A stretch of DNA of 27,082 nucleotides from Deinococcus sp. (lineage in GTDB: Bacteria > Deinococcota > Deinococci > Deinococcales > Deinococcaceae): positions 1-27,082 of the forward strand of contig NZ_JAUNHK010000030.1 in assembly GCF_030523985.1 (NCBI RefSeq), given 5' to 3'. The position numbers and the translations under genes are program-made. Shown piece after piece: positions 8,332-15,155 of the stretch (the stretch's first letter is position 1; every line of letters starts with the position of its first letter). A model generated the notes under the pieces. It searched no databases, had not been told where the DNA came from, and was given only the letters and a program-made list of their open reading frames with translations.

Positions 8332-9258
8332 CTACAGGCCGCCCACCAGTTGCACGTCGCCCGCCGTGACCGTGACCTGCCCGGAGGGAGTGTCCACCAG
8401 CAGGTTGCCTTGCACGTCCAGGTCACGGGCCAGCCCTTCCACCGGCCCCTGGAGGGTCTGCACCTGCACGCGGCGACCCAGGGTCAGGCTGGCGGCTTTC
8501 CAGGCGGCCAGGATGTCCGGGGCAGGCTGGGCCAGCCAGTGTTCCAGTGCGGCCAGCACTTCGCCCAGCACGGTGGCCCGCGTGAGGCCAGGCACCCACT
8601 CCTGCAAGTACCCGGCCCCTTCGGGCGCACTGCCCACGTTCAGCCCGATGCCGAGTACCGCCCGCCGCGCTTCCTCGCCGCGCAGGTCGGCTTCGAGCAG
8701 GATGCCCGCCAGCTTGCGCCCGTCCGAGGTCAGCAGGTCGTTGGGCCACTTCAGGCCGCAGGGCACGCCCAGCCCGGTGCAGGCGGCATGCAGCGCCACC
8801 CCCGCCGCCAGCGGCAATAGGGGCAACCGCGAGAGTGAGAGTTCGGCCTGCGGGTTCCCGCGCAGCAGCAGGCTGAACACCAGCGCTCCCTGGGCCGTTT
8901 CCCAGGCGCGGCCCCGGCGACCCCGGCCTGCCGTTTGACGTTCGGCGACCACCACGGCCCCGTGCGGCGCGGGATGGCGCTCGGCATCGGCCCAGAAGCG
9001 GATTTCGTCCTGGGTGCTGGTGACGCGGCCCCGGTAGCACAGCGCCCGCCCGAACAGCCCCCGCAACGGCACCAGCCCCGGTGCGGGCGTGCCGGGCGCG
9101 AGCGCGTACCCGGCGCGGCTGATCTGCACCGGAACCCCCTCTTCCTGAAGCCGCCGGGCCAGGGTGTTGACCGTCACCCGTCCGACCCCCAGGGCTTCGC
9201 CCAAATCGTCCCCGGATTGCGGCAGATCGGTCAGGAGGGGCAGCAGACGCTGGGGCAT
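8332..9258 (-). CDS. birA: Biotin-[acetyl-CoA-carboxylase] ligase / biotin repressor BirA
   Basis: The product is 308 aa, the length of bifunctional BirA. Residues 1-55 form a winged helix (QSGDDLGEALGVGRVTVNTL, then ARRLQEEGVPVQ). The catalytic domain contains STQDE (81-85), the biotinyl-AMP loop GRGRRG (111-116), KWPNDLL (170-176) and GRKLAGILLEA with Lys182. The C-terminal SH3-like domain is about 262-308. It makes biotinyl-AMP from biotin and ATP, then biotinylates the carboxyl carrier protein. The intact N-terminal domain means it may also repress biotin genes. It converges on dtxR (62-bp gap) and is divergent from fur (86 bp between starts). A TACCCT box 5 nt before the ATG supports this start. 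Confidence 0.93.
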   Translation of the reverse strand: MPQRLLPLLTDLPQSGDDLGEALGVGRVTVNTLARRLQEEGVPVQISRAGYALAPGTPAPGLVPLRGLFGRALCYRGRVTSTQDEIRFWADAERHPAPHGAVVVAERQTAGRGRRGRAWETAQGALVFSLLLRGNPQAELSLSRLPLLPLAAGVALHAACTGLGVPCGLKWPNDLLTSDGRKLAGILLEADLRGEEARRAVLGIGLNVGSAPEGAGYLQEWVPGLTRATVLGEVLAALEHWLAQPAPDILAAWKAASLTLGRRVQVQTLQGPVEGLARDLDVQGNLLVDTPSGQVTVTAGDVQLVGGL

Positions 9259-9263
9259 GGCTC

Positions 9264-9269
9264 AGGGTA
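9264..9269 (-). promoter_or_regulatory. -10 box of birA, leaderless type
   Basis: TACCCT on the minus strand, 5 nt before the ATG at 9258. Confidence 0.5.
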
Positions 9270-9332
9270 GCAAGCCCCACGCCCCCCACCCGGAGGTGAA
9301 GGCCGGACACCGAACAGCAAAGGCAAATCTGC

Positions 9333-9338
9333 TATAAG
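9333..9338 (+). promoter_or_regulatory. Possible -10 box of fur
   Basis: TATAAG with 6 nt to the ATG at 9345. The last base departs from TANNNT, but the position is as in neighbouring genes. The second ATG (9351) would then lie in the coding region. Confidence 0.45.
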
Positions 9339-9344
9339 TCAGGG

Positions 9345-9752
9345 ATGACGATGGTGCGTCAAACCAAACAACGGGCGGCGGTGGTCGAGGTGCTTCAAAC
9401 CGCCCGCTCTCACCCCGACGCGGGGGAGGTTCACGCCCTGGTGCGTGAGCGGCTGCCCAGCGTGAGCCTGGGAACGGTGTACCGCACGCTCGACGCCTTG
9501 GTGCGCGACGGTACGGTCGTGACCATCGAACGGGCTGGACAGGCCACCCGCTACGACTACCGCCACCCCGGTCAGGAGCACCACCACGCCGTTTGCCGCT
9601 GCTGCGGGGCCATTTTCGACGTCGAGCTGGAAGCCTTGCCCACCCTGCCGCCTGCGGCTTTCCCGGCGGGGTTCGAGGTGCAGGGCGTACAGCTGGAATT
9701 CCTGGGGGTGTGCGCCCAGTGCGCCGAGCCTTCCGGGGCGCAACCGCACTGA
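9345..9752 (+). CDS. Fur-family transcriptional regulator
   Basis: The product is 135 aa, typical for the family. The N-terminal winged helix has the recognition region SVSLGTVYRTLDALVRDG. The C-terminal domain has the histidine cluster HHHAVCRCCG, where Cys84 and Cys87 pair with Cys123 and Cys126 (CAQC) as the structural zinc site. Family members sense Fe (Fur), Zn (Zur), Mn (Mur) or peroxide (PerR). The two CxxC motifs fit PerR and Fur alike, so the signal cannot be named from sequence. The start could also be the ATG at 9351. A 65-bp gap and a separate promoter box divide it from the next gene. Confidence 0.9.
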   Translation: MTMVRQTKQRAAVVEVLQTARSHPDAGEVHALVRERLPSVSLGTVYRTLDALVRDGTVVTIERAGQATRYDYRHPGQEHHHAVCRCCGAIFDVELEALPTLPPAAFPAGFEVQGVQLEFLGVCAQCAEPSGAQPH

Positions 9753-9804
9753 CCTGCCCTCCCCCGCACCCCGCCCCCCTGCATCTGTCCCGTGCGGGCC
9801 GCGC

Positions 9805-9810
9805 TAGCCT
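9805..9810 (+). promoter_or_regulatory. -10 box of the gene at 9818, leaderless type
   Basis: TAGCCT followed by CGGCAGC and the ATG. Confidence 0.6.
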
Positions 9811-9817
9811 CGGCAGC

Positions 9818-10480
9818 ATGACTGCTTCGCCTCCCGACTCTTCTTCCTTTCCCGTTTTCCGTGCGCGGGAGGCGTGGCCTGCCTTTTTGCTGGGCTGGGG
9901 ACTGGGCGCGGCGCTGCTGTTCGGGGTGCGCTTCCTCGGCGAGGCACTGCTCGCTGGCCCCTGCCAGGGCCGCACGCTGATTGCGCTGCTGGTGCCGTTG
10001 CTGCTGGGGCCGGGGGGCTTCGCTCTGGCCTCGCTGCACCGGGGCAGCATGCGCCGCGCCGCGATCGGCCTGGGCCTGGTGGTGGCCTCGCTGTTTCCGG
10101 CGCTGTACGTGGGGGCCAGCGATATCGGCAAGCTGCGAACCGGTGGTTGCGCGGGCGGCTACCTCGTTCTGACCGAACCGGGCAAAAAATCGGTCAGCCG
10201 GGTCGAGATTCGCGGCGGCAGTTCGCACACGCTCGAAGGCCGCATCGGGGGCTACACCACCACGTCGCATCCGGGGTTTTTCAAGCTCGAAGGCCGCAGC
10301 AGTACGCCCCTGGTGCGCGTCGTCCTGCCCCGCACCCAGGCCCGTGCAGGCGAGACTTTTCCCGTGCAGATCGTGGTGGAGCCGGGGACATCCATCAACC
10401 TCTACACCGTCAACGTGCTGGCGACCCAGGGTGAACATGCCGGAGCACCCGCCGCACTCGAAGTGGACGTGCGCCCCTGA
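9818..10480 (+). CDS. Membrane protein with a C-terminal extracytoplasmic domain, function unknown
   Basis: The product is 220 aa. A polar N-terminus of about 17 residues is followed by three predicted membrane helices (about 18-40, 50-70 and 76-98). The remaining 120 residues are hydrophilic and look beta-rich (VSRVEIRGGSSHTLEGRIGG, then PLVRVVLP, FPVQIVVEPG, INLYTVNVLA, LEVDVRP), perhaps an Ig-like sandwich. With three helices and a short basic-poor N-terminus, the domain probably faces outward. I do not recognise a family. The start is taken at 9818 because of the TAGCCT box 7 nt upstream; the frame is open back into fur but without a better start. A structured repeat begins exactly at its stop codon. 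Confidence 0.72.
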   Translation: MTASPPDSSSFPVFRAREAWPAFLLGWGLGAALLFGVRFLGEALLAGPCQGRTLIALLVPLLLGPGGFALASLHRGSMRRAAIGLGLVVASLFPALYVGASDIGKLRTGGCAGGYLVLTEPGKKSVSRVEIRGGSSHTLEGRIGGYTTTSHPGFFKLEGRSSTPLVRVVLPRTQARAGETFPVQIVVEPGTSINLYTVNVLATQGEHAGAPAALEVDVRP

Positions 10481-10613
10481 TACCGATTCCGATTGAATCC
10501 ACCAGCGTGGGGGATGAAATCCGACTGGAAGGAGAAGGAAAAATACGGGTTCCGGGCGATGGACCCGCATCCGGTGCTTTCCCGGATGTGGGGGAATCAG
10601 ACGGAATCCGTAT
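10480..10613. repeat. Structured intergenic repeat, copy 2 (134 bp)
   Basis: Terminal inverted repeats of 21 bp match at 17 positions (10480-10500 against 10593-10613). The interior has the same two hairpins as copy 1: arms 10497-10504 and 10508-10515 (one mismatch), and 10565-10574 with 10582-10591 (ten pairs including one G-T, 7-nt loop TGCTTTC). The second hairpin keeps its length and loop although several paired bases differ from copy 1. The element begins at the last base of a stop codon and ends 37 bp before marC. It has no coding capacity of its own and resembles a MITE or an RNA element. Confidence 0.8.
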
Positions 10614-10638
10614 GAGCCGCCGGGCAGACCCTATCCGT

Positions 10639-10644
10639 TAAGCT
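10639..10644 (+). promoter_or_regulatory. -10 box of the marC-family gene, leaderless type
   Basis: TAAGCT, 6 nt, then GTG at 10651. It is the main reason to accept GTG as the start. Confidence 0.6.
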
Positions 10645-10650
10645 CTGCGG

Positions 10651-11304
10651 GTGGATTGGGCCGAAGTCGTCACCCTGAGTTACCGGACTTTTTTGACCAT
10701 GCTGGTCATCATGGACCCGGTGGGCCTCGCGCCCATGTTTATTGCCCTGGCGCGTGACCGCCCCGATTTCGAGAAGCGGCGGCTGGCGCTCAAGGCCACG
10801 CTGGTCGCGGGCGGCATCATCTTCGTGTTCGGCCTGTTCGGGCGCGCACTCTTGGAACATCTGGGCATCAGCCTCAGCGCCTTCCGTATTGCGGGGGGCG
10901 TGCTGCTGTTCATGGTGGCGCTCGACATGGTTTCGGCCCGTCAAAGCGGCACCAAGGAAACACCCGAAGAAGAGCGCGAAGCCCAGGAACGCGAGGACAT
11001 CAGCGTGTTTCCGCTGGCGATTCCCCTGATTGCTGGCCCCGGCACCCTCGCCAGCATCATGATTCAGGCCAATGCCGCGCACGGCGACCCGATTCTGATG
11101 TTTGCCGTGTTCGTGGTGACCGGGCTGGTGCTGGCCCTGTGTTACTTGGCCCTGCGCCTGAGCAGCAAAATTGCGAACGTGCTGGGCCTGACCGGGGTCA
11201 ACGTGGTGACCCGCGTCTTGGGCGTGTTGCTCGGCGCACTGGCCGTGCAGTACATCGCCGACGGCATCCTCGAACTGATGCGCGGTGGCCTACGCCTGAG
11301 CTGA
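10651..11304 (+). CDS. MarC family integral membrane protein (UPF0056)
   Basis: The product is 217 aa with six predicted membrane helices. Family signatures are visible: MDPVGLAPMFIAL in the first helix region, FRIAGGVLLFMVALDM, PLAIPLIAGPGTLASIM and the last helix TRVLGVLLGALAVQYIADGI. A charged cytoplasmic loop (KETPEEEREAQERED) separates the two halves. MarC/YhgN proteins have no settled biochemical function; the old link to multiple antibiotic resistance has not held up. The start is GTG, placed by the TAAGCT box, and it gives the expected family N-terminus. A strong hairpin follows 15 nt after the stop. Confidence 0.92.
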   Translation: MDWAEVVTLSYRTFLTMLVIMDPVGLAPMFIALARDRPDFEKRRLALKATLVAGGIIFVFGLFGRALLEHLGISLSAFRIAGGVLLFMVALDMVSARQSGTKETPEEEREAQEREDISVFPLAIPLIAGPGTLASIMIQANAAHGDPILMFAVFVVTGLVLALCYLALRLSSKIANVLGLTGVNVVTRVLGVLLGALAVQYIADGILELMRGGLRLS

Positions 11305-11319
11305 GCACCCAACAGCCGC

Positions 11320-11362
11320 AAAAAACCTGCCCCCGACAGAATCAAGCTGTCGGGGGCAGGTT
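11320..11362 (-). terminator. Strong terminator of the WGxxGxxG gene, shared with marC
   Basis: A perfect 16-bp stem (AACCTGCCCCCGACAG and its complement, 7-nt loop) lies between convergent genes. On the minus strand it runs into TTTTTT, so it is a canonical terminator for the gene at 11377-11772. On the plus strand only TT follows, so it is at best a weak terminator for marC. Confidence 0.85.
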
Positions 11363-11376
11363 CGGTGTATCCGCGC

Positions 11377-11772
11377 TTAGCGGCGGTTGGTGTCGTTCTG
11401 GTTGGTGTGGGTGTTCGCCGTCACCACGGTTTCACGCTGGGGGGTAGCCGTGGTGTGGGTGGTGTGCACGACGGGGGCGGGGCGGCTGCGGCCCATCAGA
11501 CCGGCGAGGCCCAGCAGACCCAGCAGACCCCAGGGGAAACCGGCGGGCTCGCGCTCGTTGCCCGCCACGCCGTCCTGCTCGGCGGCGGTGGTCACCGCGT
11601 CATTTTCGACGTTGGTGTCGGTATCGGTGGTCGTCATGTCGGTGGTTTCCGTGGTGACGGGGGTTTCGGTGGTGGTGGTGGTCGTTTCGGTGGTGCTGGT
11701 GCTTTCCTGAGCGAAAGCCGTGGTGGCAGCGGGGGCAAGCAGCAGGGTCAGAACGAGAAAAGTCTTTTTCAT
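11377..11772 (-). CDS. Exported Thr-rich WGxxGxxG-motif protein
   Basis: The product is 131 aa. The start at 11772 (MKKTFLVLTLLLAPAATTAF) gives a clear signal peptide with probable cleavage after Ala21, and AAGGAG lies 6 nt upstream. An upstream in-frame start at 11805 would bury the signal. The mature protein is a Thr/Glu/Asp-rich stretch (22-75), then FPWGLLGLLGLAGLMGRSR, where residues 81-88 are the WGxxGxxG motif inside a hydrophobic stretch followed by basic residues, then a Thr/His/Asn-rich tail of about 35 residues. WGxxGxxG segments are a recognised short membrane-sorting-like motif in several bacterial groups. Here the tail after it is longer than in a terminal sorting signal. Function unknown. 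Confidence 0.82.
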   Translation of the reverse strand: MKKTFLVLTLLLAPAATTAFAQESTSTTETTTTTTETPVTTETTDMTTTDTDTNVENDAVTTAAEQDGVAGNEREPAGFPWGLLGLLGLAGLMGRSRPAPVVHTTHTTATPQRETVVTANTHTNQNDTNRR

Positions 11773-11878
11773 GATGGTCTCCTTGGTGGCGACTGTTCTC
11801 GCCAAGTTCCTGAAGTGTGGGGGTTTCCCACTCCGCCCAAGTGAGTAGACCTGTAGATGAGCTTTAACTGAATGATGT

Positions 11879-12832
11879 TCAATTGTCGTGCCCTGCCCTC
11901 ATCCCGGAGCCGAGTTCAGCCCCAGACAGGGAAACTCGACCGGAAGCGGTGCGAGAGTCGGGCGTCAGCGTCAGCAGCGTGATTTCGGGTGGGCAGAGGT
12001 TGCGCAGCGGCACCCCGCTCATCCCCAGGCCCCGGCTGACATAGCCGGTGACGCCCTGCGGTCCCTGCACCCAGCCCATCGTGAAGCGGGGGTCGGCGGG
12101 CACGGTCAGCGCCCCCAGCAGGGGCAGACGCACCTGCCCGCCGTGGGTATGTCCACTGAGCACCAGTTCGGGCCGTGCGGTCATGGTCAGCAGCAGGTCT
12201 GGGTTGTGGCTCAGCAGCAGCGTGGCCCGCGTCCCCGCGCCGCGCAGTGCCTTTTCGGGGTTGGGCTGGCCGTACCACAGGTCGTCTACCCCCCCCAGCC
12301 ACAGGTCGTCGCGCAGGGCGCGGCCCTCATCGCGCAGCATCGTCACGCCCCGGTTGCCCAGGGCCGCACTCAGGCGGGTACGTTCCTGTTGCCAGTCGTC
12401 GCGGCCCGCTCCCCGCCGGAGGCTGCCGTAGCGCCCGAAACTGCCGTAGTCGTGGTTGCCCCACACGCCGTAGACCCCCAGCGGTGCCCGCAGCCGCCCC
12501 AGTTCGTTCAGCAGCGGTTCCTGCGCTGCCGGGTCGCCCGTGTCGAGCAGGTCGCCCCCCAGCACGATCAGGTCGGGGCGCTGCGCCAGGGTCGCGTCTA
12601 CCCACTCCCGCACGCTGCCCGCACCGATGTAAAGGCCGTAGTGCAGGTCGGTCAGCCAGGCCACCCGCACGGGCCGGGTCAGCCCCGGCAGGGCAAAGGA
12701 CTGCGGCACAACGCCGAAGCGGTAGCCCTGGGTCACGGCGGCCCCGCCGCCCAGCAACAGACCGCCCCCGACCAGTCTCCGCAGCAGGGCGCGGCGGTTC
12801 GGGTCGGGGGCGACGGAGGAAGCGTCAGTCAT
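11879..12832 (-). CDS. Metallophosphoesterase of the YaeI/YkuE type with a Tat-like signal
   Basis: The product is 317 aa. The N-terminus NRRALLRRLVGGGLLLGGGA has twin arginines before a hydrophobic stretch and resembles a Tat export signal. The calcineurin-like metal ligands are all present in order: DLHYG (Asp62, His64), GGDLLDTG, GNHDYG, SHNPDL and SGHTHGGQVRLP. These bind two metal ions. Close families hydrolyse phosphodiesters, including lipid-linked ones such as UDP-diacylglucosamine in relatives of LpxH. Deinococcus lacks classical LPS, so the substrate is open. It probably acts outside the cytoplasmic membrane, exported folded. A TAGCCT box 6 nt upstream of the ATG supports this start. 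It lies 58 bp downstream of the kbl-like gene but has its own promoter box. Confidence 0.9.
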   Translation of the reverse strand: MTDASSVAPDPNRRALLRRLVGGGLLLGGGAAVTQGYRFGVVPQSFALPGLTRPVRVAWLTDLHYGLYIGAGSVREWVDATLAQRPDLIVLGGDLLDTGDPAAQEPLLNELGRLRAPLGVYGVWGNHDYGSFGRYGSLRRGAGRDDWQQERTRLSAALGNRGVTMLRDEGRALRDDLWLGGVDDLWYGQPNPEKALRGAGTRATLLLSHNPDLLLTMTARPELVLSGHTHGGQVRLPLLGALTVPADPRFTMGWVQGPQGVTGYVSRGLGMSGVPLRNLCPPEITLLTLTPDSRTASGRVSLSGAELGSGMRAGHDN

Positions 12833-12838
12833 GTCGGC

Positions 12839-12844
12839 AGGCTA
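12839..12844 (-). promoter_or_regulatory. -10 box of the metallophosphoesterase gene, leaderless type
   Basis: TAGCCT on the minus strand, 6 nt before the ATG at 12832. Confidence 0.6.
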
Positions 12845-12890
12845 GCGGCCCCAGGGTCGGCTGGCGTCCACCGGAAGTTGCAGAGAAGGC

Positions 12891-14102
12891 TCAGCGGATG
12901 ATGCCCAGGTCGCGGCCCACCTGCTCGTAGGCGCTCAGTGCTTGTTCCAAATCATCGCGGGTATGCTCGGCGGTCACGATGTTGCGGATACGGGCGAGGT
13001 CGCGTGGCACGGTGGGAAAGCCCAGGCCGACGGCAAAAATCCCCAGGTCGAACAGGCGGCGGCTGGCCTCGAACGCGGCACTCGCCTCCCCGAAGACCAC
13101 GGGCGTAATCGGCGTCACGCTGCCCAGGGTGTCGAAGCCCAGACGGCCCAGTTCGGCCTTGAAAAAGTGGGTGTTGTCCCAGAGGCGCTCCATCAGGCTG
13201 GGGTCGCGCTGCACTTCGTCCAGGGCCGCCGCCAGTCCCCCCACCACGGCAGGCGGCTGCGCGGTGGAAAAGAGGTAGGGCCGGGCGCGGTTGATCAGCA
13301 GTTCGCGCAGGTCGGGATGGCCCGCCGCGTAGCCACCCACGCCACCCCAGGCCTTGGAGAGCGTGCCGACCTGAATCACGTCGTCGGCGTACTCGAAGCC
13401 GAAATGATGCACCGTCCCGCGCCCCGCTTCGCCCATCACGCCCGAGCCGTGGGCGTCGTCCACATAGGTCACGGCCCCGTATTTGCGGGCGACGGCGACC
13501 AGCCGGTCCAGCGGAGCCACGTCGCCGTCCATGCTAAAGACGCCGTCGGTGACGACCAGAATCAATCCTTCGCTGGGATTCTCGCTCAGCACCCGGTCGA
13601 GGTCGGCGGGGTCGGCGTGCTTGTAAATCTTCTTGGTCGCCTTGGTCAGCCGCAGCCCGTCAATGATGCTGGCGTGGTTCAGTTCGTCGCTGACGACCAA
13701 ATCCCCTTCGCGCAGCAGCCCGCCCAGCACGCCCTGGTTGGTGGAAAAGCCGCTGTGCAGCACCAGCGCACTGCCCGTGTGTTTGAAGTCGGCCAGTTGC
13801 TGCTCGAACTCCTCATGAATTCGCAGGGTTCCGGCAATGGTTCGCACCGCGCCCGCGCCCACGCCCCACTTTTCCAGATACTCGGCGGCGCGCTCCTTGA
13901 GGCGGGGGTGGTCGGCAAAGCCCAGATAGTTGTTGCTGGCGAGGTTGATGACGCTTTTGCCGTCTACCGTGGTGCGGGCATGTTGCGGGGCGTCCAGCAC
14001 GCGGGGCGAAATCAGGAGGCCACTTTCGCGCAGGGCGGCGAGTTCTTGCGAAAGGCGCTGGCCCAGGCTGACACCGGGCCGGGTCGGTGGGTTGGAGGTC
14101 AT
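12891..14102 (-). CDS. kbl: Glycine C-acetyltransferase / KBL-BioF type PLP enzyme
   Basis: The product is 403 aa from the ATG at 14102, chosen because TAGACT lies 7 nt upstream and because family members begin near here; an in-frame ATG at 14165 lacks this. It is an alpha-oxoamine synthase. Seen: NLASNNYLGFADHP (53-66), GAGAVRTIAGTLRIHEEFE, LNHASIIDGLR, VDDAHGSG (Asp216, His218) and TLSKAWGGVGGY with the PLP-binding Lys250. KBL condenses glycine and acetyl-CoA to 2-amino-3-oxobutyrate in threonine breakdown; BioF makes the biotin precursor KAPA from alanine and pimeloyl units. Thermus relatives of this type can do both, so the split cannot be made by eye. No threonine dehydrogenase or bio cluster is nearby, although birA is 3.6 kb away. 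Confidence 0.88.
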   Translation of the reverse strand: MTSNPPTRPGVSLGQRLSQELAALRESGLLISPRVLDAPQHARTTVDGKSVINLASNNYLGFADHPRLKERAAEYLEKWGVGAGAVRTIAGTLRIHEEFEQQLADFKHTGSALVLHSGFSTNQGVLGGLLREGDLVVSDELNHASIIDGLRLTKATKKIYKHADPADLDRVLSENPSEGLILVVTDGVFSMDGDVAPLDRLVAVARKYGAVTYVDDAHGSGVMGEAGRGTVHHFGFEYADDVIQVGTLSKAWGGVGGYAAGHPDLRELLINRARPYLFSTAQPPAVVGGLAAALDEVQRDPSLMERLWDNTHFFKAELGRLGFDTLGSVTPITPVVFGEASAAFEASRRLFDLGIFAVGLGFPTVPRDLARIRNIVTAEHTRDDLEQALSAYEQVGRDLGIIR

Positions 14103-14109
14103 GCCGGGC

Positions 14110-14115
14110 AGTCTA
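14110..14115 (-). promoter_or_regulatory. -10 box of the kbl-like gene, leaderless type
   Basis: TAGACT on the minus strand, 7 nt before the ATG at 14102. Confidence 0.6.
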
Positions 14116-14192
14116 GACGTTGCGGTCCGGCACCGGGCGCAGGGGAGGTCTAGGCCCGGCAGCAAAAGGAAGCGCGGGACAGGGCACGCCCG

Positions 14193-14198
14193 TATACT
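14193..14198 (+). promoter_or_regulatory. -10 box for the roadblock gene cluster
   Basis: TATACT about 100 nt upstream of the ATG at 14295. Unlike most genes here it implies a leader of roughly 90 nt, which ends in GAGGT 9 nt before the ATG and contains a small CCGG-AGG-CCGG hairpin. No convincing -35 box. Confidence 0.5.
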
Positions 14199-14294
14199 CT
14201 GAACACAGAGGCTTTGCCCTGCCGCCGGAGGCCGGTGCGCCCCGCCCAGCAGCAGGAGAGGCCAGTCAGCAAGTCCGACCGAGGTAATTCATTC

Positions 14295-15155
14295 ATGCCC
14301 AATGCCGTTTACACCATGACCTTGCAGACGTTGGCCCAGAGCGTATCCGAGCGGGGAGCCGAGGCGCTGCTCACGGCGGCCCTGCAGGAACGCAACCTGT
14401 CCCCCGACGAGGTGTCCGCTGCCCAGATGCAGCTGGTGCTGGCTGGCCCCCTGGGGCACCGCCTAAGCACCATCCTGACGCCCGAACGTGCCCGCATGGA
14501 ACTCGGCACCCTCGCCCAGCGGCTCGAAAACGAGTATCCCAAGGCCCCCACCCTCTTTACCGACATCGGGGCCTTCACCAACTGGGACCAGGTCGAACCC
14601 ACCGTGACCGACTGGACTGGAACGGGCGACTTCAGCGAGGAGCAGGCAGGCAAACCCGAGTGGGCCAACGACCCGACTCCGGCAGCGCAAACGGCCCCGG
14701 TACACGCTGCCCCGGTGCCGCCCCGCCCGGTCGCCGCCGAAGCCGACGATTTCGGAGATGATGATTTCGGGGACGACGATTTCGAGTTCGACGACCCGGA
14801 ATACGCCGCGCCCCTGCAAGGGCGGCAGTACGCCCTGGCCCGCAGCGAGGAGCAGGACGCCCTGATTCGTGACCTGGGGCGCATGCAGGGCGTGCTGGGC
14901 GTGGTCGTGACCCGCGCCAACGGCGAAATCCTGAAGGTTCGGGCGCTGCGGGACGCCTCGCGGCTGGGCAGCGTGATTGCCGCCACCGCCATGCTGCTGC
15001 GCCAGAGTGGACTGAAACTCCTCTCGGCGGATCTGGGCGGACAGACGGTGTGTATGCGCCCGCTGGGTGAGCACTGCGTGGCTGTCATCGCCGGGCCACA
15101 GGTCAACGTGGGCCGCCTGCTGGCCGAACTCCAGCAGATTGGAGAAGCGTCTTGA
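14295..15155 (+). CDS. Roadblock/LC7-domain protein with acidic linker and novel N-terminal domain
   Basis: The product is 286 aa. Three parts are visible. Residues 12-80 are a helical domain (LAQSVSERGAEALLTAALQE onward) that aligns without gaps with residues 16-84 of the protein at 16786. Residues 81-187 are a Pro/Ala-rich and then very acidic linker (DDFGDDDFGDDDFEFDD, 151-167). Residues 188-284 look like a roadblock/LC7 domain (IRDLGRMQGVLGVVVTRANG, then VIAATAMLL, LLSADLGGQTVCMRPLGEHC, VAVIAGPQVNVGRLLAELQQI). Such domains bind or regulate small Ras-like GTPases such as MglA; no GTPase gene is in the window. The start at 14295 is supported by GAGGT. The gene overlaps the next by 4 bases. 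The domain call rests on pattern only and could be tested by profile search. Confidence 0.82.
   Translation: MPNAVYTMTLQTLAQSVSERGAEALLTAALQERNLSPDEVSAAQMQLVLAGPLGHRLSTILTPERARMELGTLAQRLENEYPKAPTLFTDIGAFTNWDQVEPTVTDWTGTGDFSEEQAGKPEWANDPTPAAQTAPVHAAPVPPRPVAAEADDFGDDDFGDDDFEFDDPEYAAPLQGRQYALARSEEQDALIRDLGRMQGVLGVVVTRANGEILKVRALRDASRLGSVIAATAMLLRQSGLKLLSADLGGQTVCMRPLGEHCVAVIAGPQVNVGRLLAELQQIGEAS

Noticed and set aside
12942..14153. 403-aa plus-strand open frame opposite kbl
   Set aside because: Same length as kbl because it mirrors it; no motif, while kbl has all PLP-enzyme signatures.
14216..14294. In-frame extension of the roadblock protein upstream to about 14214
   Set aside because: The extra 27 residues are Arg/Pro-rich, would start within bases just after the -10 box, and the ATG at 14295 has GAGGT at a good distance.
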